Shown here: one piece after another, positions 18,345 to 25,292 of the stretch | Position numbering within the stretch: position 1 is the first letter of the stretch | Layout of the letters: every line of letters begins with the position of its first letter | Source of the DNA: Prolixibacteraceae bacterium | GTDB lineage: Bacteria > Bacteroidota > Bacteroidia > Bacteroidales > Prolixibacteraceae | Length of the DNA stretch: 64,000 nt | Reading direction: 5' to 3' | Assembly (NCBI GenBank): GCA_028377305.1 | Contig: JAONJW010000004.1 | Span: forward strand, 16,020 to 80,019 | Notes under the pieces: generated by a model | The model's input: only the letters and a program-made list of their open reading frames with translations | Told to the model about the DNA's origin: nothing | Databases searched by the model: none | Position numbers and translations under genes: made by a program

Positions 18345-19427
18345 TTATAACGATTCAAGGTTATCTATAGCTTCTCTTCTAAATACAATAAGACTCGAAT
18401 CATCAAGATAATCACGACTAATCATCTTTCCTGGGAATTCAGGTGCTCTTACACCTGATTGAAAGAATCCATGCCCTTGGAATATTCGTGCTTCGTCCCA
18501 TAATCCCAATTCAATCAATAATTTTAGCGTCGTTGGTCCACCTTCCACAATTAGAGACTGGATGTTTCGTTCATGCAGATCTCCAAGCAGCTGAGGCCAT
18601 AACTCTTTGTTCTTATCAAGTCGAATGAACTCCGTATTCTTCATTGGGGCATGATCCTGATGGGTGTATATCACCGTAGGTATAGATCCGTCGAATAGTT
18701 TCTGCGATTTGGATACACGTCTATTTAGATCTAAAAGGACTCTGAGAGGGTCGCGCCCTTTGGTCCATTCTCTTACGGTCAATGATGGATTGTCTTTTAC
18801 GGCCGTTTGAGTTCCAACCATGATTGCATCTTCGTCGATACGAGTTTTATGCACTGCTACTTTTGACAATTCGTTTGTGATCCACGTCGGTTGACCAAAG
18901 TTCTCTTCGGTGCGCTCTATATCCATATAACCATCGAGAGTCTGGGCCCATTTGAGAATGATATATGGGCGTTTGTGATGATGAAAAGTAAAGAACCGAC
19001 GGTTGAGTTCATAACACCTATTTTCCATAAAGGATTCAATCACCTCTATTCCGGCATCTTTCATCATCTGAATACCTTTGCCTTTAACTTTTGCAAAAGG
19101 ATCTTTAATCCCTACCACCACCCTGGGTATCTGAGATTTGACGATCAAATCAGCACAAGGAGGGGTTTTACCGTAATGAGCACAAGGCTCTAAAGTCACA
19201 TATATGGTAGACTCACGAAGGAGATCTCTGTTTTTTACTGCAGCGATAGCATTAACCTCAGCATGAGGTCCCCCATAGACCTGATGAAATCCTTCACCAA
19301 TAATTTTGTCTTGATGAACAACAACAGCACCCACCATTGGGTTTGGAGCAACACGACTCATTCCTAGTCGAGCAATCTCTATGGCACGCATCATATATTT
19401 GGATGCTACATCAAAAGGGTAGTTCAT
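18345..19427 (-). CDS. ribD: Bifunctional riboflavin biosynthesis deaminase/reductase
   Basis: A 360-residue enzyme for two successive steps of riboflavin synthesis: deamination of the diaminopyrimidine intermediate, then reduction of its ribosyl group with NADPH. The N-terminal deaminase shows the zinc site and catalytic Glu in GPHAEVNAI and TLEPCAHYGKTPPCADLI. The C-terminal RibD reductase domain begins near PYIILKWAQTLDGY and includes WITNELSKVAVHKTRIDEDAIMVGTQTAVKDNPSLTVR and VEGGPTTLKLLI. Length is normal for the fused form. It is transcribed divergently from prmC, sharing a symmetrical promoter region at 19491-19510. Confidence 0.96.
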   Translation of the reverse strand: MNYPFDVASKYMMRAIEIARLGMSRVAPNPMVGAVVVHQDKIIGEGFHQVYGGPHAEVNAIAAVKNRDLLRESTIYVTLEPCAHYGKTPPCADLIVKSQIPRVVVGIKDPFAKVKGKGIQMMKDAGIEVIESFMENRCYELNRRFFTFHHHKRPYIILKWAQTLDGYMDIERTEENFGQPTWITNELSKVAVHKTRIDEDAIMVGTQTAVKDNPSLTVREWTKGRDPLRVLLDLNRRVSKSQKLFDGSIPTVIYTHQDHAPMKNTEFIRLDKNKELWPQLLGDLHERNIQSLIVEGGPTTLKLLIELGLWDEARIFQGHGFFQSGVRAPEFPGKMISRDYLDDSSLIVFRREAIDNLESL

Positions 19428-19490
19428 AGTAATGATGATAAATTATGTGGCTAATTAAACGATAACTTATCAAATCCACTGATAAGATCG

Positions 19491-19510
19491 TATCTTTGTA
19501 TACAAAGATA
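19491..19510. promoter_or_regulatory. 20-bp perfect palindrome forming overlapping divergent -7 elements
   Basis: TATCTTTG (19491-19498) on the plus strand and TATCTTTG read from 19510 to 19503 on the minus strand are the two halves of one perfect 20-bp palindrome between ribD and prmC. Each half matches TAnnTTTG. If both are used, RNA polymerase could serve only one direction at a time. Confidence 0.55.
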
Positions 19511-19532
19511 AAAAATGCTGTAAAGTTATTTC

Positions 19533-20372
19533 ATGAAAGAGGATTTCAATTCACTACAAAGATCATTAGCTGCACATTATGACCCACAAGAAGCACAAAG
19601 TATGATAAAGCATCTTGCGATGCATTATTTAAATATCTCTGCAATTCGTTGGTTTACCAAAGATTTTGAGAATGTCGAACAGGCAGATTTCCATAAATTA
19701 TCCGAGGCAGTAGGGCGTCTTCTTCAAGACGAGCCACTGCAGTATATTTTAGGAGAGGCTGACTTTTATGGTTTGACTTTTCATGTAAGTCCTGCAGTGC
19801 TTATTCCAAGACCAGAAACAGAAGAGCTAGTGGAGTGGATTCTTGCTACGCTTGTAGATGGGAAAGAGATCTTAGATATCGGTACTGGAAGTGGTTGTAT
19901 TCCCATTTCATTGAAAGCAAACCTTCCGAAAAGTCATCTATCCGCTATCGACTATTCTTCCGCTGCCTTAAGTATCGCAAGACATAATGCCGATACTTTA
20001 GGTCAAAAAGTGGAGTTTATTGAAGACAATGCATTAGACTTTTCTGCTGAAATGAAGCAACGAGAGTGGGATGTTATTGTAAGTAACCCACCCTACATCC
20101 GCACTTTGGAGAAGGTAGAGATGAGAGAAAATGTTTTAAGTCATGAACCAGATATGGCTCTTTTTGTTAGCAATAATGATCCATTGATATTTTATCGTGA
20201 GATCGGAAGATATGGTATCACAAACTTGAAAGAAAATGGGGTATTATTCTTTGAGATCAACCAATATCTAGGAGAAGAGACCGTCTCTCTATTGAATGAG
20301 ATAGGATATAAAGAGGTGGTGTTGAGAAAAGATCTATCTGGAAACGACCGTATGATAAGAGCGGTAAAATAA
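19533..20372 (+). CDS. prmC: Peptide chain release factor N5-glutamine methyltransferase
   Basis: A 279-residue SAM-dependent enzyme that methylates the Gln of the GGQ motif in release factors, which is needed for efficient termination. An N-terminal helical domain (1-75) precedes the methyltransferase fold. The motifs are LIPRPETEELVEWIL, ILDIGTGSGCIPISL for SAM binding, and the catalytic VSNPPYIRTLEKVEM, where NPPY contacts the substrate glutamine. Length is normal. It is followed seven bases later by recX, so the two are likely co-transcribed. Confidence 0.95.
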   Translation: MKEDFNSLQRSLAAHYDPQEAQSMIKHLAMHYLNISAIRWFTKDFENVEQADFHKLSEAVGRLLQDEPLQYILGEADFYGLTFHVSPAVLIPRPETEELVEWILATLVDGKEILDIGTGSGCIPISLKANLPKSHLSAIDYSSAALSIARHNADTLGQKVEFIEDNALDFSAEMKQREWDVIVSNPPYIRTLEKVEMRENVLSHEPDMALFVSNNDPLIFYREIGRYGITNLKENGVLFFEINQYLGEETVSLLNEIGYKEVVLRKDLSGNDRMIRAVK

Positions 20373-20379
20373 GAGTGCG

Positions 20380-20868
20380 ATGAGGATATATACAAAAGAA
20401 CAGGCCTTAAGTAAGGTGGCTGCGCTATGTAGCAAGGCAGAGAAATGCGTATATGATATCGAGAAGAAATTAGTTCTATGGGGACTCGAGCAGGATGATA
20501 TCGATGCAATTATAGCCCGTCTTATTGAAGAGAAATTTATAGATCAAGAGCGTTTTGTTCGTTACTACTTAAAAGACAAACTTACGTTTAATGGATGGGG
20601 TAAACAGAAAGTATGGTTCAACTTACAGCAAAAGCGTATTCCTTCGGATCTTTTCGATAGGTTGTGGGAAGAGATCGACAAAGAGCAATATAATGAACAA
20701 CTCTTAATGCTTCTACATAAAAAACGAAAAAGCATTAAGAGTGATAATCCTTGGGAAGAGAAACAGAAACTAATGCGGTATGCGGCAAGTAGAGGTTTCC
20801 AGATAGATGATATCTATCGGGCATTAGATGCACTAGCAGATGGAGCAGGTGCCGTAGGAGAGGTGTAG
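20380..20868 (+). CDS. recX: RecX-family regulator of RecA
   Basis: A 162-residue, highly charged helical protein of the RecX family, which binds RecA filaments and limits recombination. Tandem three-helix repeats are visible: ALSKVAALCSKAEKCVYDIEKKLVLWGLEQDDIDAIIARLIEEKFIDQERFVRYYLKDK, then WGKQKVWFNLQQKRIPSDLFDRLWEEI. It sits directly after prmC. Its final 55 bases overlap, on the opposite strand, the end of the lipoprotein gene at 20814, so the last about 15 residues (ALADGAGAVGEV) are under an unusual double constraint. Confidence 0.9.
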   Translation: MRIYTKEQALSKVAALCSKAEKCVYDIEKKLVLWGLEQDDIDAIIARLIEEKFIDQERFVRYYLKDKLTFNGWGKQKVWFNLQQKRIPSDLFDRLWEEIDKEQYNEQLLMLLHKKRKSIKSDNPWEEKQKLMRYAASRGFQIDDIYRALDALADGAGAVGEV

Positions 20869-21587
20869 CTCTCACCCCAATTCAGGTCATAGGTCATTGA
20901 AGCTTGCGATTGTATTCTTGAAGAGGTTGCCCCTTCATATATATTCCCAACAATTTCAAAGGTTACAGCATCACCTTGATTTACTTCAATCCCGTTATAT
21001 CCTTTCCCATCTGTAAGGTTTATTATCCCAATCGGTTCTCTCGAAAGAGAGGACTGACTTATCATCTCTGTGCCTTTATAGACATAAGCTCGGTAGTTTG
21101 ATGCATCAGTCATCCAACGCCAGGTTAGATTATAACTATTGGTCTTGTCATCAAAAGTAATCGTATATATCTCTGAAGGCAAAATAACCCTTTGGGATAG
21201 AGTATTCTTTTTTAAAACCGCATTATTATCTCCACTACCTACAGCATTAAATTCATAAGTACCTACAATAGGATATGTTTTTACATATGCGGCGTTTTCA
21301 GCAGGTAGATACCATGAGTTATCTTGCCCAACAAACTTAGACATCAAGAGAGTGGTTGGCTTAATGTATTCCTGATTTTCATTAGTGTATGCTGGAGTGC
21401 TGACTGTTACGTTGGATATGTTTTGGTAAGCGTAAGCATATGCAGTTAATGCATATAACGTATCGTTCCCATCTAAACGTATTTTTGTGTATACATCCAC
21501 ATCCCAATCAATGGATGAAGAAGAACTACATGACACGAAAGTCAGTAAAGAGGTGAATATCATTAAAATATCTAAGGTACGTCTCAT
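20814..21587 (-). CDS. Lipoprotein of unknown function, convergent and overlapping with recX
   Basis: A 257-residue lipoprotein with a signal MRRTLDILMIFTSLLTFVSC (Cys20) and a Ser-rich start. The mature part is beta-rich, with many Tyr/Asn/Thr (TLYALTAYAYAYQNISNVTVSTPAYTNEN, DKTNSYNLTWRWMTDASNYRAYVYKG), resembling fibronectin-III-like surface lipoproteins, but no domain can be assigned with confidence. The C-terminus is a low-complexity Pro/Ala/Ser tail (TSPTAPAPSASASNAR), and this tail is the part encoded opposite recX. A candidate promoter lies about 45 bases upstream. The role is unknown. Confidence 0.8.
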   Translation of the reverse strand: MRRTLDILMIFTSLLTFVSCSSSSSIDWDVDVYTKIRLDGNDTLYALTAYAYAYQNISNVTVSTPAYTNENQEYIKPTTLLMSKFVGQDNSWYLPAENAAYVKTYPIVGTYEFNAVGSGDNNAVLKKNTLSQRVILPSEIYTITFDDKTNSYNLTWRWMTDASNYRAYVYKGTEMISQSSLSREPIGIINLTDGKGYNGIEVNQGDAVTFEIVGNIYEGATSSRIQSQASMTYDLNWGESYTSPTAPAPSASASNAR

Positions 21588-21611
21588 ATTTATTCGTTTT
21601 GGTCTTATATC

Positions 21612-21639
21612 TATTTTTGCAACCTATGATGCAAAAATA
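21612..21639. promoter_or_regulatory. Symmetrical candidate promoter for the lipoprotein at 20814
   Basis: TATTTTTGCA (21612-21621) and TGCAAAAATA (21630-21639) are perfect inverted copies with an 8-base loop. The right copy read on the minus strand, TATTTTTG, matches the -7 consensus and lies about 45 bases before the lipoprotein start. The arrangement recalls the ribD/prmC palindrome. Confidence 0.45.
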
Positions 21640-21914
21640 CAAATTTAATGTAATACCAAGACTATATTAAAATGATAGTTATACTTACGTCTTATTTTAT
21701 CGGTACGATACTGATAAAGACACACATATAAAAAAGTCACACATCTATTGGCAAATTGACTAAGCAATGGAATTATAAGTTAATTCTCAATCTCATCATA
21801 GATTTAATATTTACTATTTAAATAAGACGATCAAAAATAAGATAAAATCACTTTATAATATTGTTTTTTAATGCAATAAAGGGAGAATAATGTCTTATAA
21901 TTAGGAAAAAATAT

Positions 21915-21922
21915 TACCTTTG
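21915..21922 (+). promoter_or_regulatory. Candidate -7 element for rpsP
   Basis: TACCTTTG matches the TAnnTTTG consensus exactly, about 43 bases before the rpsP start codon. Confidence 0.55.
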
Positions 21923-21964
21923 CATCGCAAATTAATTAGTTATTATTATTAAGCATTTTTCATT

Positions 21965-22501
21965 ATGCCAGTTAAAATTCGTTTAGCACGACACGGTCGT
22001 AAAAGAAATGCCTATTACTACATTGTTGTAGCTAATAGCAGGGCACCACGTGATGGTAAGTACATTGAAAGAATTGGATCTTATAATCCAAACACTAATC
22101 CTGCTACCATCGAGCTTGATTTTGACAAAGCTCTAAACTGGATGCTAAAAGGAGCTCAACCAACTGACACTGCAAGATCAATCCTTTCTGAAGAAGGAGT
22201 TCTTTTCAAGAAACACGTTCTTGGTGGTGTGAAAAAAGGAGCATTTGATGAAGCAGCAGCAGAAGCAAAATTTGAAGCTTGGAAAGTAGCTAAAACAGCT
22301 AAGCAACAAGCAGGCAAAGATGCTCTTACTGCAGCTAAAGATTCAGCAAAAGCTGAAAACCTAGCAAAAGAAGCTGAAATCAAAGAAGCTCGCACACAAG
22401 AGTTGGCAAAGAGAAAAGCAGACGCTGAAGCGGAAGCTGCAGCTGCGCAAGCAGAGACTGCAACAGAAGCTGAAGAGAACGCAGATACTGCAGAAGCTTA
22501 A
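21965..22501 (+). CDS. rpsP: 30S ribosomal protein S16 with a long Ala/Glu/Lys tail
   Basis: The N-terminal about 80 residues are a normal S16 ([42 protein letters not shown], then [20 protein letters not shown]). The total length of 178 residues is about double that of the E. coli protein because of a C-terminal extension from about residue 95. This tail is almost purely Ala, Glu, Lys and Gln ([39 protein letters not shown]) and is predicted helical and acidic. Extended S16 proteins are common in Bacteroidota. Its role is unknown. The gene ends at a perfect hairpin terminator. Confidence 0.97.
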   Translation: MPVKIRLARHGRKRNAYYYIVVANSRAPRDGKYIERIGSYNPNTNPATIELDFDKALNWMLKGAQPTDTARSILSEEGVLFKKHVLGGVKKGAFDEAAAEAKFEAWKVAKTAKQQAGKDALTAAKDSAKAENLAKEAEIKEARTQELAKRKADAEAEAAAAQAETATEAEENADTAEA

Positions 22502-22556
22502 TTTATCGACTAGATCTGCATCGACAGATGTCTGTCAGATAAATTATTTAAAGTAT

Positions 22557-22590
22557 AAAAGGCGATGGAATTCCATCGCCTTTTTTATTT
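22557..22590 (+). terminator. Intrinsic terminator after rpsP
   Basis: AAAAGGCGATGGAA and TTCCATCGCCTTTT form a 28-bp perfect palindrome followed by a T-run. TATTTTTG at 22586-22593, directly after it, may be the -7 element for rimM. Confidence 0.85.
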
Positions 22591-22643
22591 TTGTGTAAAT
22601 CATTATTTTTTATCCACTGTTTCACCGGAATTAATACAGAAAT

Positions 22644-23183
22644 ATGTGTCGTGATATAGATATAGCAGAATGCACCTCAATTGGGCATATACTAAAAACC
22701 CATGGTTTACATGGTGAAGTTGTCGTGAAATTTAGTCCTTCTTATGGAGATACTCTTGAAGAAGTAGCATTTCTCTTTTTAGAAATTGAAGGAGGATTGG
22801 TTCCATTTTTAATTGAAGAGGATACCTTAAGATATAGAACAAGTGAGACGGCAAACATCGCTTTCCAAACTTATGATGACGTCGATGCTGTTGATCCTTA
22901 TGTTGGTTGTAAGATATATGTCTTCAATGAGGATTTGATCATCGATGAAGAGATTTTGGACTACTCTATCTTAGAAGGGTATGATGTAGAAGATGCAGAT
23001 AAAGGGAATCTTGGAGAGGTTATCCGAGTGGACGACTTCTCTGGAAATATCATCCTTGTTATTGAAATCGATGGTGATGAAAACATGATTCCATTCAATA
23101 CGGAGATGGTAAAAAACATTATGCATGACCAAAGGAGGATTTTAGTCGATCTACCAGAGGGATTGCTTGAATTAAATGAATAG
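22644..23183 (+). CDS. rimM: 16S rRNA processing protein RimM
   Basis: A 179-residue ribosome maturation factor that helps assemble the 30S head and binds S19. The RimM N-terminal barrel shows IGHILKTHGLHGEVVVKF (12-29), the standard GhIlktHGlrGev pattern. The C-terminal PRC-barrel-like half contains YDVEDADKGNLGEVIRVDDFSGNIILVIEIDGDENMIPF, ending with a conserved IPF and VDLPEGLLEL. It follows rpsP, as in the common rpsP-rimM neighbourhood. The downstream head-GIN gene overlaps its end by 8 bases. Confidence 0.93.
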   Translation: MCRDIDIAECTSIGHILKTHGLHGEVVVKFSPSYGDTLEEVAFLFLEIEGGLVPFLIEEDTLRYRTSETANIAFQTYDDVDAVDPYVGCKIYVFNEDLIIDEEILDYSILEGYDVEDADKGNLGEVIRVDDFSGNIILVIEIDGDENMIPFNTEMVKNIMHDQRRILVDLPEGLLELNE

Positions 23184-23904
23184 CAATAAACCACATTACA
23201 TCATGAGACTAGTTATTACATCATTGCTTGTTATACTATTAGGTGTAGCACAGGCACAGAAGATTGAGAAGAGAGATCTTGAACCTTTCTCTGAGATTAC
23301 ATTGAAAATTGAAGCACAACTTCATTTTGTGCAAGATGACGAGCAGTCAGTAGAGATTAAAGTTGCCAAATCTAGCACTATGTCAAAGGTGATAACGGAA
23401 GTAAAAGACCGGAGCCTAATAGTAAAGTATTCTAATAATGACAGATGGCTTAAAGATTGGAGCCCTGGCTTGGTTGAAATCTATGTTACAGGTCCCAATA
23501 TCGAATCATTGAATGTAGATGGGTCCGGTTCAATAAAAGTAGAAGATGAACTAGATTCACGTATTGTAGACCTTAATCTTAATGGAAGCGGAGACATCAC
23601 TGTAGACTATCTTAAGACAGAGAAGATAGATGTAAATGTACAAGGTTCGGGTTCGATTAAGGTGAACAACTGTACTGAAGTAAAAGATTTTAAAGCAATA
23701 ATATCTGGGTCAGGTGATTTCTTTGGAATTGCAGTTCCGACAGACAAAGCAAACATCAAAATATCAGGATCGGGGGTATGCGAAATTACTTGTAATGGAA
23801 AAATCGATGCAAAGATCATAGGATCAGGGAAAGTACTATATAAAGGAAATCCAGACATTGATACCAAAATCATCGGTAAAGGCAAGGTTACCATCAAGAA
23901 ATAA
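23176..23904 (+). CDS. Secreted head-GIN domain (DUF2807) protein
   Basis: A 242-residue exported beta-solenoid-like protein with a DUF2807 auto-transporter adhesin head-GIN domain. The repeats carry the recurrent G-S-G motif: NVDGSGSIKVEDEL, NLNGSGDITVDYL, NVQGSGSIKVNN, IISGSGDFFGI, KISGSGVCEI, KIIGSGKVLYKG. The first ATG (23176) overlaps rimM by eight bases. The ATG at 23203 (MRLVITSLLVILLGVAQA) gives a cleaner signal peptide and may be the true start. The function is unknown. Proteins of this type are abundant in Bacteroidota and are thought to be surface-associated. Confidence 0.88.
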   Translation: MNSNKPHYIMRLVITSLLVILLGVAQAQKIEKRDLEPFSEITLKIEAQLHFVQDDEQSVEIKVAKSSTMSKVITEVKDRSLIVKYSNNDRWLKDWSPGLVEIYVTGPNIESLNVDGSGSIKVEDELDSRIVDLNLNGSGDITVDYLKTEKIDVNVQGSGSIKVNNCTEVKDFKAIISGSGDFFGIAVPTDKANIKISGSGVCEITCNGKIDAKIIGSGKVLYKGNPDIDTKIIGKGKVTIKK

Positions 23905-23934
23905 AAAAAAGGCATCCTATGGATGCCTTTTTTG
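23905..23934 (+). terminator. Terminator after the head-GIN gene
   Basis: AAAAAAGGCATCC-TAT-GGATGCCTTTTTT is a perfect 13-bp stem with a 3-base loop and a T-run. A-rich sequence on the other side lets it also serve the convergent tsaC gene. Confidence 0.85.
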
Positions 23935-23964
23935 CTTTACTCTATAGTATAAAGAAGTGGTATT

Positions 23965-24537
23965 TTATTTTCTCAATATCTCGATTTGTCCACTAGCACC
24001 TAGTTTAATAATCGATGATGATTGTTTCTTGGAGGTATCATCTTGTCTGAATTCAACAATATAGTCCACCCCATTTTTAATTTCATCAGATATCTCATCG
24101 AAATTAGATGGAGTAGGTTCTCCACTAATATTGGCTGAGGTAGACACAATTGGTCTACGAATACGTCGAATCAAATCACTAGTGAACTTCTCCGATGTAA
24201 TCCTGATACCAACAGTCTTTTGGTCTGAAACTAAATTCGTTGCCAAGTTTTTCGCATTAGGGTATATAATGGTTAACGGTTTATCTGAAACCTCGATTAA
24301 CTCCCATGCCACCCTAGGCATCTCATCGACATATCGATCAATGAGTCCAGGATTTTCCATTAGTATCAACATACTCTTGGAATCCGCACGTTTCTTCAAT
24401 TCATAAATCTTACGAACTGCCTCTTCATTGATTGCATCACACCCAATACCCCAAACCGTATCTGTAGGATAAAGAATGATCCCTCCTGCTTTGATTACTT
24501 CAATAGCTTTATTGATATCTTCTCTTTCGTACCTCAT
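23965..24537 (-). CDS. tsaC: Threonylcarbamoyl-AMP synthase (Sua5/YciO/YrdC family)
   Basis: A 190-residue YrdC-domain enzyme that makes threonylcarbamoyl-adenylate for the t6A37 modification of ANN-decoding tRNAs. The pattern GGIILYPTDTVWGIGCDAINEEAVRKIYELKKR is diagnostic, followed by VGIRITS and PIVSTSANISGEPTPSNFDEI. No C-terminal Sua5 domain is present, so this is the short TsaC/YrdC form. I prefer the ATG at 24537 (MRYEREDINKA). The frame extends 14 residues upstream to a GTG at 24579, but that part does not resemble the family. Confidence 0.92.
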   Translation of the reverse strand: MRYEREDINKAIEVIKAGGIILYPTDTVWGIGCDAINEEAVRKIYELKKRADSKSMLILMENPGLIDRYVDEMPRVAWELIEVSDKPLTIIYPNAKNLATNLVSDQKTVGIRITSEKFTSDLIRRIRRPIVSTSANISGEPTPSNFDEISDEIKNGVDYIVEFRQDDTSKKQSSSIIKLGASGQIEILRK

Positions 24538-24977
24538 TTGTCGTGACTTTGAATAATAACGCAAATATACTGAAATCACAGCTTTGTACCGAAATTATTA
24601 GCAATACAATATTAAAATCCAGCTATTCTTTCCTTATCCTGCAGCGCTACGTGATCAAAGATGAACGGTTTGATGTTCCATTAATGAGTCTTTTGAATAT
24701 CTTTAAGTATTGATATCTTGAAAGTAGAGGGGTTAGAGTCAAACAAACGTTAAACATCATATAAAAGCAACGACATATCCCTTCTTATTTTGTTTTTTTG
24801 ATATATTTGATAATTCGTCTTACTTAAAAGAATGGATAGAAAGAATCCATATCTTTTATTGCGAAAACATCATAACAACATAACAAAACGGTATATCTTA
24901 TTGTATCTTCCTAACAAAATGAGAGAGAAAAGTAGGGAAAAAAAGGTATATTTGTATAAATATAAAAAAGGCTATTT
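24538..24977. other. Intergenic region before the mutL operon
   Basis: About 440 bases, AT-rich. TATATTTG at 24947-24954 is a good -7 element for the operon that starts at 24978. I see no other structure. Confidence 0.55.
24947..24954 (+). promoter_or_regulatory. Candidate -7 element for the mutL operon
   Basis: TATATTTG matches TAnnTTTG and lies 23 bases before the start of the small membrane protein gene. Confidence 0.5.
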
Positions 24978-25274
24978 ATGGGGATGAAATTTTTCCACTT
25001 GCCTCGTAATCGATCTTTTAATATTCCTTACCGTTTTCATAATCCAGAAACAGAGGAAAAGAGAGCGAGAGAAGAGCGTATAAAAAAAGAGTTAAAAATA
25101 GATGATTCGGATGGCATACATGTCACGCAAATCAAGGGATCGTTTCGCTCTGAATCGAAAATGCTTAGCAAAGGAGGATTTGCTTTCAGTCGTAACGAAA
25201 AACGCAAATCCAATCAACGTGTTTTAATTATTATTCTTGTAATGCTAATCTTGCTTTACATTGTCTTTTTTTAA
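24978..25274 (+). CDS. Small tail-anchored membrane protein of unknown function
   Basis: A 98-residue protein. The first 75 residues are hydrophilic and strongly charged (EEKRAREERIKKELKIDDSDG, RNEKRKSNQR). A single hydrophobic segment at about 80-98 (VLIIILVMLILLYIVFF) ends the protein, so it is probably tail-anchored in the inner membrane with its N-terminus in the cytoplasm. It is the first gene of a same-strand group with mutL and two rhomboid genes. The family is unknown to me beyond a general impression that Bacteroidota carry a similar small gene before mutL. Confidence 0.75.
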   Translation: MGMKFFHLPRNRSFNIPYRFHNPETEEKRAREERIKKELKIDDSDGIHVTQIKGSFRSESKMLSKGGFAFSRNEKRKSNQRVLIIILVMLILLYIVFF

Positions 25275-25292
25275 AATTCAACGTGTTTACCG

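Larger units (their letters stand above)
21588..21964. other. Divergent intergenic region upstream of rpsP
   Basis: About 375 AT-rich bases with the inverted repeat at 21612-21639 on the left and a -7 element for rpsP on the right. Nothing else is visible. Confidence 0.55.
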
